Source: Panagrolaimus kolymaensis
Lineage: Eukaryota; Nematoda; Chromadorea; Rhabditida; Panagrolaimidae
DNA: 64,000 bases
Direction: 5' to 3'
NCBI GenBank assembly: GCA_028622995.1
Contig: JAJQJQ010000074.1
Span: 605,686 to 669,685 of the forward strand
The notes under the pieces are model-generated. The model was given only the letters and a program-made list of their open reading frames with translations, did no database searches and had not been told where the DNA came from. A program made the translations under genes and the position numbers. Positions 10,241-20,785 of this stretch are shown here, one piece after another (the stretch's first letter is position 1; each line of letters starts with the position of its first letter).

Positions 10241-10528
10241 GGTGCCAAGGCAATGATCCAATCCAAGTAGAAGAACTAAACCCTGGAGATGATGAAGTTT
10301 GGACTGAAAATGACTTTGGTAATGTCATAATGGATGATTTGGATGGTAATATTGAAAGTATTGAAACTGAATAATGAATAAGTGCTTGTTATGTTTAATT
10401 TTTTATTCATGTAAAAATAAATATATTTTCTTTCAACTTTCTCTTTTATTACGTTTTATTACAACTGTTAGTTACTGCTATATATTTATTCCAATGTAAG
10501 ATCACGGCCGTTTATATAAATCAAACCT

Positions 10529-13056
10529 ATGCAGATGCTTACTTGTGCAATTTGCAACGAACAATTTTTGTCTCGCCACACATTAGCAAAACATACTTAT
10601 CAAATACATTATTTGGGACAAGGTGTTTTAGTTTTCCAATGTGCTGAATGTGATCGGCCATTCCAAGGATATCATTCATTTCGTGATCACCTTTATCGAT
10701 ATCATGATATTCCTGTAGTGGCTCAACCTGTTGCAATGGAGGACCAACGCAATGATCTAATCCAAGGAGAAGAAGTAAACCATGGAAATGATGAAGTTTG
10801 GGCTGATAATGGCTTTGATGATGACATAATGGATGCTTTGGATGATAATATTGAAGTTATTGAAGCTGCTCCAGGGAATGACAATCAAAATCAAAAAGAT
10901 GATGTTATTAGAAATCCAACAGCTGAATTCCAATCCATGGCAAAAACTCTTTTTGAAAGATGCATGGATAATTGGTTAGAATTTTCGAGTCATCCTGATG
11001 CAACTGTCAAAAGCGCTGATTTGGTATGTCAGCTAATCCAAGGATGTGTCACCGAGGCAATCAAATGTTGTTATCCATTCATTCCACCATCAAATCAACC
11101 ATTTGTTAAACAAATTCTTGAAGAAGCTATGATACCATTTTCATCCGAGCATCGAAGAATCAAATGGCTAATGAATGAAAACCTTTATGTTCATCCCAGG
11201 GAAAAAGAAGTTGGATTACATCAAACAACTGTTGGACGACCTACTGGACCTGAAACTCGAACAGAAAAACACGTATTGGTTATGCCTTCCATTGAAGAAA
11301 CGATCACCAAGATTCTCTCAAATAAGTCAATTGCAAATGAATTAATCTTTCCATCTCAATTTATCAACAATAATGTTCTTGGGCATCCATTGGCTGGAGC
11401 AAGAGCACAAGGTTTATATGAAGTTAGTTATTTGTTTTATTCCTTTTACAAAGTATTTTTTTAGAACCTGGGAGACTTCATTGGATTTCAATTCAACTTG
11501 GATGATTTCACAACCACATGTCCGATTGGAGCAACTTCATCAACTCACAAAATGACTGGTTGTTACTTCCGTATTTTGAACCTTCCACTGGAACTGATGT
11601 CAAAGCTTGATTATGTTTTCGATGTTTTTGTAGCTCATACGTATGATATCAAGCATTGGTTGCAAGATATTCTGGATATTACTGTGATGCCTGAATTGCT
11701 CCGATTGGAAAACCAAGGAATCAATATCGAATACCGAGGACAACAAAAGAACTTCAAAGTTATATTTTTTGGAATATCTGCTGACAACCTGGGAATGCAT
11801 CAACTTGCTGGTCTCTTTGAAAACTTCAGTGGACGAAACCCTTGCAGAATGTGCAAAGTAACAGCTCAAAGTCTTAAATTACTCAATGAATTAAATCCAA
11901 ATAACCAAAGACCGTGGAAGATTATGATCGTATTGTTGCAAGAAGGGATCGTCAACAAGATATGAAATTATGGGCTCAAAATGGTATTAAAGAAAAGTGC
12001 GTTTTCAATCGTCTAGAGAATTTTCATATTATGAGAAATCCATCTGTTGATATCTTCCATGATCTCTACGAAGGACACTTTCAAAGGCTAATTCCAATGG
12101 TACTCAGAGACGCTCAGGCTGAAGGATTTACTGAAAGTTTTATCAACAATGCAATCACTGGCTTTGGATACTGTGGAAAAGATTCAAACAATAAACCTGG
12201 AGAAATTTATTTAACCAATCCTCGACCTTCCACAGGAGATGTAATTTCAAAATACACCGCAAATATGATGGCAACATTGATTCGACTTCTTCCATTGATT
12301 TTCAAATATGCTGGAATCAATCTACGCTCGCCAACTTGGACGCTCTTCATGAAGATGCAAAGAATACTCGACCTGATATGGGCTCCAAGGATTGATGAAG
12401 CGCATGTTGTTATGCTGGATCAACTAATTCAATCTTATCTGAGAGATTTCATTGCTATCCATGGCTATATGACAGTGAAGGCGCATCTTATGTTACATTA
12501 TGCTGCAATTATCCGGGAAATGGGTCCTTTGCGCTTTAATTCAACGTCAAGATTTGAAGCAAAACATTCATTTTTCAAGAAATATGCTGTTGTAAACAAA
12601 TGCTTTAAGAATGTACCTGTAACCCTGGGAAAAAAATATTCAATGAAGTTTGCTCATACACTTATGCAACAAAATAATGGTATGTTTTACTAAGGTTTAA
12701 TTTTATTTTAATCATTTGGTTTTTTAGAAGATTTCATGAATAAACAACGAAAAATAAACAATCAAACAAAATTCAAAAATGCAAAGGGATATTTAGTTAT
12801 CTATGGTCAAAATGAAGCTACCAGGGAACCAATATTTGGTCAAATTCAAAACCTTGTTAATGATGATGTTCTCCGTGTAAAAGTGTGCAGAACCATGGAC
12901 TTTGATGAAACCGTTCATTGCTATGTTATTGAAATCTCCGAGGAAATAATCGAAACTCCTGTTATTGAACTCCTTCATTGTGATGCTATTCCTCTTTATA
13001 CTCACAATTCTCCTGGCTCAATAAAATATGTTCGGATGCCTTACTTTTTATTGTAA
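10529..13056 (+). CDS. Transposase, CACTA/Mirage/Chapaev-like with two N-terminal C2H2 fingers; one frameshift
   Basis: Exons 10529-11422, 11465-12679 and 12728-13056; the likelier start is the ATG at 10535 after a CAG acceptor. Two fingers come first (C4, C7, H20, H25 counted from 10535, then CAEC...HLYRYH), then an acidic linker. The second exon has FQFNLDDF, CPIGATSSTHKMTGCYF, FFGISADNLGMHQLAGLFE followed by PCRMC, then FHIMRNPSVDIFHDLYEGHF, MTVKAHLMLHYAAI and STSRFEAKHSFFK. These match my memory of animal transposase-like proteins with LG-H-L, CR-C, D-HD-EG and RFEAKH blocks; aspartates in the first three blocks could be catalytic. Near 11905-11916 the frame must shift by one base to continue, so this copy is broken, or a sequence error exists there. 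It acts in the nucleus on the CACTG ends. Confidence 0.75.
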
Positions 13057-13256
13057 ACAATTTCCATCAAATAAAGGTAAAAATTTCAAACAAAGCGCAA
13101 AAAATAGGGTCCCAGCGCGAAAAGGCATTCATTTTTATGAGTGTTTGAGCTTTTTCAAACTCGTTTTACTTCTTTCAAACGAATTTCTCTTCCTTCATTT
13201 TTCAATCTAAATTTATTTATTCATCATCAACTGACACTTATTTTTTAGTGCCTCAA

Positions 13257-15578
13257 ATGAGTAACAAAGCTATCCTCCTTGTTACTGACACTGCTCCTGC
13301 ATCGAAAGGAACTCGAACGTTGACTTATCGTTTCGATAATGCAACAACCGAGGACTTGCAAATGCATATTGCAAATGCGTATCATTTACGTAATGGCTTC
13401 GAAGCTGAAATCAAGTGGAAATCCAAGGATTTGTATGATAAACCGATGATATCGATAATGGACTCCATGGCTGATTTGATCCCCGGCGAAACATATTTCT
13501 CAACAATTGGTGATTTTCTTTTTCTTTTATCTTTACTTTCAAAGCTTACAATAATTTCTCGTTTTAGATACCTCGGCTGAAGCTGCTCGCCATGGATTAG
13601 AAACATCATTTGCTTCATCAAAAGCAGATATTACTATTTCTGTCACTGAAGTCCCTTCTGATGAACTCAACAACTTCCTGAAGGCATGGTTTTTACTTAG
13701 GCATCATACATTTTTTACTAATTTTTTAGGATGAACTTCAACAGGATTCCAGGGCACAAGAAACTGATACACCAATGATTAACGGCTCATTTTATCGACC
13801 TTCTGTTCAGGATTCGACTACATATGAAATCTCTTCAATTGAACGACTTTTGATTCCAAGGATAATGTTGCCAAACCAATATCAAAGAGGAGCAGTAATG
13901 CCTTTGAATCTTTATCTGGTTAGCTTATATACTTCAAACCAAGGCTTTATGGATGCGATGTTCAAGGATATGCTTCCAGCAGAAACAACAATGGTTAAAA
14001 CAGTAAGTATTTGTCTGAAAAAGATTTACTTTTCTTTACCTTTTAGATTGATTTTAACCTCTTTGTTTCGACACCAATCACCATTGCTTCTCTGGTCTTC
14101 CTGCGTGATGAATCCTTGGCTTCTTTAAATCTCAATATCCTTCAAATAGCCAGAACTTACGCGAAGAAAGCTGTTACTGATCTGATTGCCGAGGCTAATA
14201 ATGAGTAAGTATTTTTGAGATATCAAATTTACATTACATTTTTAGATGTGTGATTCCACCCAATGCTCTTGAACCGGTGATAGCTGTGTTGCTTCAAATG
14301 ACTGGAAATGAGTGGTTTTCAACTTTACTTATCCCGGGATCAACAAACTCCGTTTTCATTGCTGTGAAGAAAAGAAATGCGCGAAAAGCTGTTAAAACTG
14401 GAGAATCACCAAGGATGAAGAAAATGAAGATATCGTTTACTCCTTCAACAACTTTTGATCTTGACGAAGCAGCTGCTGCATTAACCGAGGCGCATATCTC
14501 TGAAGAAATCGATCAACTTGTAGCAAATTCAAGGTAAGTAAAATTTTTGATAGCAAGAATGGGAATGAGTATATTCGCGGGGTATGTGAGAAAATATGAG
14601 AAGATTAGAAATTTTACTTTTTTCAGTCAATTCCGTTGTCAATGGTTAAAAGAAATGGATGAAGATCTATCTCGAAAGGATCGCCGTCCTGAAAACTTGC
14701 TAAAGAAGTTTCCTTGTTTTCTTAGAAATGCAACATTGGTACGTTTTTGTATTCTCTTTTTTTATTGCTTTTCATTGTTATAGCTTCGACATGACTTCAA
14801 GTTCACCATGGAAAATATCAAACATCAACCTGTTTACAACGTTCGTTTAGCTTTACAACGTTATGCTGCAGCTATCGTCGCCCTGGGCAAAGTAAAAGGA
14901 ATCTTTTTGGATGATGTTCACCAAGGCCTTGAAAGTGATATGATGCAAGTATGCAAAACCCTGGTTGGTCTAGTTCCTGTTTATTGTAAACGAAGCAAAA
15001 ACTGCAAACACGATCGACTCATTGTTGATGGAAAGGTATAATTTTCTTTTTTCTATAGCTTTACTTCTTAAACACTTTTAGGACTTTACAAGTGTTCGTT
15101 CTATGGCTGACCATAGAAAAACAATTGGCCAAAAATCTGCAATGATCTTACCTTTCACAGCAAACCAGGGAATCAATTTCTTCGTATGCATTGACGACGA
15201 GTGTTTAAAAGTAAGCCATTTCATTTGATATCATAGTAAAGAATAACTTTTAGGTACCCGGGGATTTTGCTGACGCTCTTCAATCAATAGTCGAAATCCA
15301 TCACGTCTTCGACGTCGAATATGCTAAAGAACTTGAACATTTCCACGTGATTTTGGAGCATCTTGCAGGTCTTGATGTTAAAGGTATGAAAGGCACCAGG
15401 GCAAATCTTTACTTTGATATCTTGTTCCAACATAGAGGTAAGTTTAATCTCTTTTGTATCTTTTGAATTAATCATGTTGTTTTTAGAAATCGAAAGAAGA
15501 AGTAATCCAGTATCACAGGCTTCACAAGTTCTCAGCAATTCAACAACTCAATCAACTAATTCAAACACTTCAACCTAG
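13257..15578 (+). CDS. Transposon accessory protein, about ten exons
   Basis: ATG at 13257 follows a TTTTTTAG acceptor. Exons: 13257-13509, ~13567-13685, ~13731-14004, 14047-14202, 14246-14534, 14627-14738, 14784-15036, 15083-15203, 15255-15437 and 15487-15578 (TAG). Most introns are GT-AG; the second junction (around 13685) needs a GC donor or carries a mutation. About 600 residues. The C-terminal part (MADHRKTIGQKSAMILPFTA, then FFVCIDDE and IHHVFDVEYAKELEHF) resembles the second protein I recall from animal transposons that also encode the finger transposase, where a TxG-I-V-dd-c-hv-l pattern recurs. The role is unknown; perhaps DNA binding or transposition complex. CCNNGG sites occur in most exons and not in introns. 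Confidence 0.65.
14571..14580 (+). repeat. Dispersed motif ATATTCGCGG, copy 4
   Basis: Lies in an intron of the accessory gene, followed by GGTATGTGAGAAAATATGAG. The intron (14535-14626) is the longest of the gene at about 92 bp. Confidence 0.6.
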
Positions 15579-16089
15579 GCATAAATCTCTATCATTTTAG
15601 TATGTTATTGTTGTATTTGTTATTTGTTATCCAAGGCTTTGTTAATTGTTATCCGAGGATTTGTTATTTGTTTGTATTGATTGTTTTTTGTTTAATAAAT
15701 CGTTAAATTGTATATACTGTTGTAATTGGAAGGGAGTAGTTTAGTAAAGAGGCATGAAAAACGAGCATTTAAAAGCAGAATATTAAAAAGTGAAAAGCGA
15801 GAAAAAAAAAGATACTGTCCTTATTTTTAACCTCGATTAGTCTAAAATAAAGCCTACAGAAATTCAAAAATATACATTTCTGTATATTTAATAAGACATC
15901 TTAGTACCAATTTACAAAGTTTTTTGTACACTTTTTTAGACTTCGTCATATCATTTTAAGACACTGATGGGATTTTTTTGTACATTTTCGTATAAAATGC
16001 CTTTGGACATGGTCCAAGAGGTGGATACCGTCAAAAACCCATTGACGTACACTTTTTTAGCCATCCACGGGTGATTTTTTTTTTCAGTG
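15579..16089 (+). other. Right non-coding end of the transposon
   Basis: About 510 bp. CCAAGG (15632) and CCGAGG (15655) are the last of the dense sites; only CCACGG at 16065 follows. Near the end are repeated words (TTTTTTGTACA, GACGTACACTTTTTTAG) like those at the left end. The inverted terminus occupies 16076-16089. Confidence 0.6.
16076..16089 (-). repeat. Right terminal inverted repeat of the transposon
   Basis: Plus strand reads TTTTTTTTTCAGTG; the reverse complement is CACTG plus A-run, identical over 14 nt to 2999-3012. Confidence 0.8.
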
Positions 16090-16091
16090 TA
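16090..16091 (+). repeat. Target-site duplication TA, right copy
   Basis: TA directly after CAGTG; pairs with 2997-2998. Confidence 0.85.
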
Positions 16092-16922
16092 GTTGGATTG
16101 GATGAAAAAATTGTCCTGCCAAAGGTATAACTAAGGCGAAAAACTTGAGCAGCAAATATTAGACATGTAACCACTAAAAATAGTTTAAAACGCCTTCATT
16201 TATTTAATTTTTGATTTGTGTGCAAAATTATAAAGAGTACTTACAAAATAAACACTTGTCATTTCCTATAATCAAATTACCGGATTTTTTAGCAAAGTAA
16301 AATTTAATAGATGACATTAAATTTAAAGTTGCAGCAATACAAGTAGTCGTAATATAAATTAAAGTCGACATCAAAAAGGTTATCGAATCCATTGATTTAT
16401 TTTTTAGTGAAGGGTTAACATTATTATCATTATCAAATGTGTATTCTCCGGGTTCATGAAATCTATAACAAACACCAAAAAATGGTAAACCTACCATAAA
16501 ATAAATGTACCAATTTTGTCGCCAAATTCTTTCATGCTTAATTGGAAACCAAAAAATAGTAAAACGATTCAAAGCCATAAACAAATGTCCAAGATATTGC
16601 ATGATAGTAAAATAAGTTCCAACACTTAAAGCTAATGATGCAAAATATCCATGGTGTTTTTAAAATTCAATAAAAAATGGAGATATTTTTAATCCCAAAA
16701 GAGTCTAAAATTAAAAACTATGTATTTTACCTGAAAAATAAGTAAACTTACAATTAAAAAATTTGCCAAATCATCGATAATTACTATTCGAAATATATTA
16801 TAAAAAGGACCTTTTAAAGTGGTGTTTCTTTTGTAAAATAAAAGAAAAAATATGGATGCATGAAACGTGTAAAATATTGCCTCAACAACTATTAAACCAA
16901 ATATAAATTCAAATGACGCCAT
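16092..16922 (-). pseudogene. 5' part of the chemoreceptor split by the transposon
   Basis: Exon 1 (16922-~16750) starts MASFEFIFGLIVVEAIFYTF (TM1). Exon 2 (~16690-16250) carries the family block NRFTIFWFPIKHERIW and YRFHEPG. Exon 3 opens at 16173 with VTCLIFAAQVFRLSYTFGR and TIFSSNPT, then runs into the transposon end. In intact relatives this exon continues with ISAIIGAGLPFVMD, exactly the sequence found at 2996 going left. The reading frame has no other damage that I see, so the insertion is either young or the only lesion. Expression would give a receptor lacking TM7. Confidence 0.85.
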
Positions 16923-17430
16923 TTCTAAAGAACTTTATTTAAATGAATTCTGTTTCTCTTATTAACTTTTTTTTTGTTTGTATTAATTGAAAAGGTATTT
17001 TTTATAACTACATTCATTTATTAAATAGTAAGTATGCAAAGAGCATAAACATAATAGGCAAAAAGAGTGATAAATGAAAACACAAATGACACAATTCTTG
17101 GGTTTTTTATTTTCAAAGTACATTTACAATTTCTAATTATTCTTTTTTTTTTATTTAAAAAAGCTTATAATTACAATTTTTTTACAATTTATACATAAAT
17201 TACAGCTTGAGTTATGAGAGTCGTAAACGTAATCATCAAAATTTATTCTATGTAATATACTCAATACTTTTAACATATTGTTCTCAGCAGTTAGCTTTCT
17301 TTGCCAATATCAAATTTTTCGAAAGTTTACTATAATGCTTTAATCCACTTTTTGCTAAATTATTTTGAAGTATTATTATATAAATTTTTAATTAAATTGA
17401 TAAGAATTTTATGCTTTAATAATATTTAAG
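16923..17430. other. AT-rich spacer, nothing recognised
   Basis: About 500 bp between array genes; it must contain the promoter of the split receptor, but no motif stands out. Confidence 0.4.
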
Positions 17431-18578
17431 TTAGTATTGAGAATTATTTTGGTTTGAAGGTTTTATATGGGTAATAAAAACATGAGATGTTACATGGATA
17501 TTTTTCTGAGTTTCGAATTTATAAAACCGAAGATATTCTTTGCGAATTGTTGAGTTTGAAAAAATTCTTTTTTATAAATTTAGTATATTACATTAATTAA
17601 TTTTACCTTAACATAATTAGTGAAATACTTCCAATCCAAGCAAATAAATCCATTACAAATGGTAAACCTGCACCAATTATTGCTGAAATTTCTTGATTGT
17701 AGCCAAATATTGATCGTCCCATGGTACAAAAAAGGCGAAAAACTTGTGCAATAAACATCAAAAAAGTTATAACTAAAATAAGTGGAAATTTTAATAAGGG
17801 TTTCACAATCAAAAAAAACTTACAAAACAAACTTTTCTCATTAATATTAACAGAGTTCGTTTCAAAATTGAGAAAATAAATTTTAATCAAAGACAAAATA
17901 TTAAAAAAGGCTGCCAAAACAGTTGTTGTAATATAAGTAATCGTCGCAGTTAAAAACATTATTGAAAAAGAATTACTGATTTTAAAAGACAAAATTACGG
18001 TGTTATCTGGTTTGAAAATAAAGCTTCCAGGTTCAAGAAGTCTATAGCAAACAGCGAAAAAAGGTAAAACGATTAAAGAGTAAATATACCATTTTCGTTT
18101 CCAAATCCAATCATATTTTAATGGAAACCAAAACAAAGTGAACCGGTTAAAAGACATAAATAAATGACCCAAATATTGTATAATTGCAGTATACGTCCCC
18201 ATGGTTATGCCTAGTGAAGCAAAGTAGCCATTGTATTGGAAAAATTCTTGGAAAAGTATGGCAATTTTCGTTGTAACGATAAGCTAAAATGTAAATTAAT
18301 ATTTTTTGAATTTAAAATGTCTACATTTCAAAAATCTTATTTAAAAAAATGTTTTACGTGAACCTTAAATATGGTATCTTTTCAAATCCTTACAATTCTA
18401 AACTTACATTAAAAAATGTTATCAAATCAACAACAAAAACAATTCGGAATATATCATAAAACGAGCCTTTGAAAGTGTTTTTTCGTTTATAAATAAGTAA
18501 TATTAACATCGAAGCATGAAATGTGTAAAAAATTATTTCAATCACAGCATGAATTATGATAATTGTAAGAGATACCAT
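17431..18578 (-). CDS. Chemoreceptor (SRG-superfamily-like), array member b; last splice acceptor mutated
   Basis: Exon 1 18578-18418 (MVSLTIIIIHAVIEIIFYTF), exon 2 ~18285-17826 (NRFTLFWFPLKYDWIW, YRLLEPGSFIF), exon 3 ~17777-17606 (AQVFRLFCTMGRSIFGYNQE, then TM7). The NRF...FP-K---IW block after TM3 resembles the loop in the Srg/Srv group. The tail exon expected at ~17545 reads TTTTTTCAAACTC where relatives have an AG, so the acceptor looks lost. Reading through the intron gives a stop right after LR, leaving the seven TM helices but no tail. Probably a surface receptor in sensory neurons; it is closest to member c, sharing 5' flank and 3' end. Confidence 0.75.
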
Positions 18579-18637
18579 TTAACAGTGTTTGAATAAAGAA
18601 AACACCGTTTTTAAGGTGCGCTTTAGTTTAGAATGGA
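18579..18637 (-). promoter_or_regulatory. Conserved upstream block shared with array member c
   Basis: The ~59 bp directly upstream of the start codon are identical to those before member c (20786-20844), including AACAGTGTTTGAATAAAG and a palindrome-like pairing of CAGTGTTT with AAACACCG. Identity stops a little further upstream. This could be a core promoter or just a duplication edge. Confidence 0.45.
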
Positions 18638-19626
18638 AAAATATGGTAAAAATTGCTACACTTCACACAAAAAATATATTTTTATTTATTTTAAAAGTTT
18701 TATATTCAGATTTGTTATTTCTGCGAATGTTTATTAATGAATTTGGTCTTTTGTAAATTGTTTTTTTCCTACGTTGAAGAGTACATAATTAATGAATTCT
18801 TTAGAATTCATTTAAAAATAATTAAAAATACAATGTTTGTATTGTAATTATTTTTCATTAAAGGAAGCAAAAGTATGCTTCTTTATTAATATGAAAGCCA
18901 CAGAAAAGTGTATTCTAATTTCATAAAAAAAGGGTTGTATTTTGGTGTCTAAAACATCATACTTCATCGCCCATTTTGCTTGTTAAATTATTATATATTA
19001 AAACTTTAAAGTTTATTTCTAGTAAAAAAATTCGGAACTGTATAAAAATTGAATTAAAAAAAATACTTCCTTGGGAGAAATAATTTAATTGATACAATAA
19101 CTTTTTTTATTTAAGTTTTTTAGTGAGCTTTATGATTATTAATAACTTTATCTTCTCTTTTTTCTTTTAATAAAAAAAGATTTATCACAAAGCAAAAAAG
19201 CAATAACTCTTGAGTCAGAAAATAGTAAAATGTGAAGTACTGCTACAGTAATTTTTGTGCTAAAATCCTCCAAAATGACAAAGAAAAAAGCTATTTGCAT
19301 GGAAGGCATTGACAAAAAAAATTTCCCATTTTCATAGAAGTGAAATAAAGGTGAGTCGGTTTTATACCTTTTTTACATATTTAAAAATTTATTTATTTTT
19401 TTCGAGCAATTTGGCTGTAGTTTAAACAATTATAGTAACCAAGAAAACCCATGGTTAAAGAGACATTCATGAATAGTATTTTAAAAGATGATATTTTTTA
19501 AAAAAATTTTTAAAATGCTTGTATATTTCTAGTTACTTTTTTAAAAAAAACAAATTACATCATGTATTCAAACATATATATTTCTTTAGTAATTAAGTCC
19601 ATAAAAACTTTATACTTTAATAAAAT
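18638..19626. other. AT-rich spacer, nothing recognised
   Basis: About 1 kb between array genes, with long A and T runs. No open frame with protein character seen. Confidence 0.4.
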
Positions 19627-20785
19627 TTAAGTTAGTTTAGAAAATTGAGAATTATTTTGGTTTGAAGGTTTTATACGGGTAATAAAAACATGAGATGTTA
19701 CATGGACATTTTTCTGAGTTTCGAATTTATAAAACCGAAGATATTCTTTGCGAATTGTGGAGCTAAATTCTTTTTTATAGGTTAGTAAATTACATTAATT
19801 AATTTTACCTTAACAAAATTAATGAAATACTTCCAATCCAAGCAAATAAATCCATTATAAATGGTAAACCAGCACCAATTATTGCTGAAATTTCTTCTTT
19901 GGAAGCGAATATTGATCGTCCCATGGTACAAAAAAGCCGAAAAACTTGTGCAATAAAAATCAAAAAAGTTACGACTTAAAAAGCGAAAGTTTTAACTGAT
20001 ATTTCAAAACGGAAAAAAACATACAAAACAATCTTTTTTTATTTATATTATACGCACTCGTAGCTTTTTTGAGAAAATAAATTTTAATTAAAGACAAAAT
20101 ATTAAAAATTGCAGCCAAAACAGTTGTTGAAATATAAATTATTGCCGCAATAAAAAAAATTTCCGATAAAAGATTATTGTTTTGAAAATTCACAAGTACA
20201 TTATTCTCAGCTTTAAATATAAAGCTTCCAGGTTCATGAAGTCTATAGCAAACAGCGAAAAATGGTAATATCACTAAAGCGTAAATATACAAATTTTGCT
20301 TCCAAATCCTTTCGTATTTTAATGGAAACCAAAACAAAGTAAATCGATTAAAAGCCATAAATAAGTGCCCCAAATATTGCATTATTGAAGTATATGAAGA
20401 AAAATTGATAAGGATGGAAGCAAAGTAGCCATTGTTTGTTAAAAAATCTTTGAAAAGCAAAGAAGCTTTGTTGGAAAATAAAAACTAAAATGTAAAATAT
20501 TCTCGGTTTTTTTTGAATTAAAAATGGTCGCATAAGATAAATCTCATTTAAGAAAAATTTGTTTTATGATCACAAAATTGGCAATTTTTCATGTCTTCAC
20601 GATTCTTAACTTATACAAAAAAAGGTTACCAAATCAGCAATAAAAACAATTCGAAAAATTGTATAAAATGAACCGTTGAAAGTCGTTTTTCGTTTATAAA
20701 TAAGTAATATTAACATTGATGCATGAAATGTGTAAAGAATAAATTCAATCAACGTTTGAATTACGATAGTCGTAAGAGATACCAT
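19627..20785 (-). CDS. Chemoreceptor (SRG-superfamily-like), array member c
   Basis: Four exons. Exon 1 20785-~20628 (MVSLTTIVIQTLIEFILYTF). Exon 2 ~20485-20030 with NRFTLFWFPLKYERIW and YRLHEPGSFIF. Exon 3 ~19973-19812 (VTFLIFIAQVFRLFCTMGR, then SIFASKEEISAIIGAGLPF). Exon 4 ~19755-19627 begins after TTTAG with the tail STIRKEYLRFYKFE and stops TAA. All junctions look usable and no internal stop is seen. It is a close duplicate of member b, with better preserved splice sites, and is likely functional. Confidence 0.8.

Larger units (their letters stand above)
3371..15660. repeat. Dense lattice of CCNNGG hexamers across the transposon
   Basis: Reading the element I counted about 120 CCNNGG words between 3371 (CCTTGG) and 15660 (CCGAGG), about one per 100 bp. 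The first 3.3 kb of the window has one, and the 48 kb to the right of the element has roughly twenty. Most common is CCAAGG in the sense of the gene (CCTTGG in minus-strand genes), then CCATGG, CCGAGG, CCCTGG/CCAGGG, CCCAGG/CCTGGG and CCCGGG. Sites fall in all three codon phases (ACC-AAG-GCA, CCA-AGG, AAC-CAA-GGA). They also lie in untranslated DNA, for example 4797, 4842, 9610, 9641, 9793 and 15632. They often use otherwise avoided codons such as GAG and CTG. The terminal 370-430 bp are almost free of them. Confidence 0.85.
2999..16089 (+). mobile_element. Autonomous-type CACTA/Mirage-like DNA transposon, 13,091 bp
   Basis: The ends are inverted: 2999 starts CACTG followed by nine A, and 16089 read backwards starts CACTG followed by ten A, so the first 14 nt match. 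The next 30-40 nt are only loosely similar. A TA duplication flanks both ends. CACTR ends with a 2-bp TA duplication fit the CACTA/Mirage/Chapaev group; Mirage of Caenorhabditis is described with TA duplications. The element encodes a C2H2-finger transposase, an accessory protein, JmjN/JmjC proteins and two minus-strand genes. The insertion lies inside exon 3 of a chemoreceptor and the restored frame is intact. About 120 CCNNGG hexamers lie between 3371 and 15660. Superfamily assignment rests on ends, duplication and protein resemblance from memory. Confidence 0.88.

Noticed and set aside
3371..15660. Restriction-modification or prokaryotic origin as explanation for the CCNNGG pattern
   Set aside because: Restriction would deplete, not enrich, the site. 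The element has spliceosomal introns and inserts in a nematode gene, so a bacterial source is not supported.
2999..16089. Maverick/Polinton element
   Set aside because: No polymerase B, integrase, packaging ATPase or capsid genes and no long inverted repeats; ends are CACTG with TA duplication.
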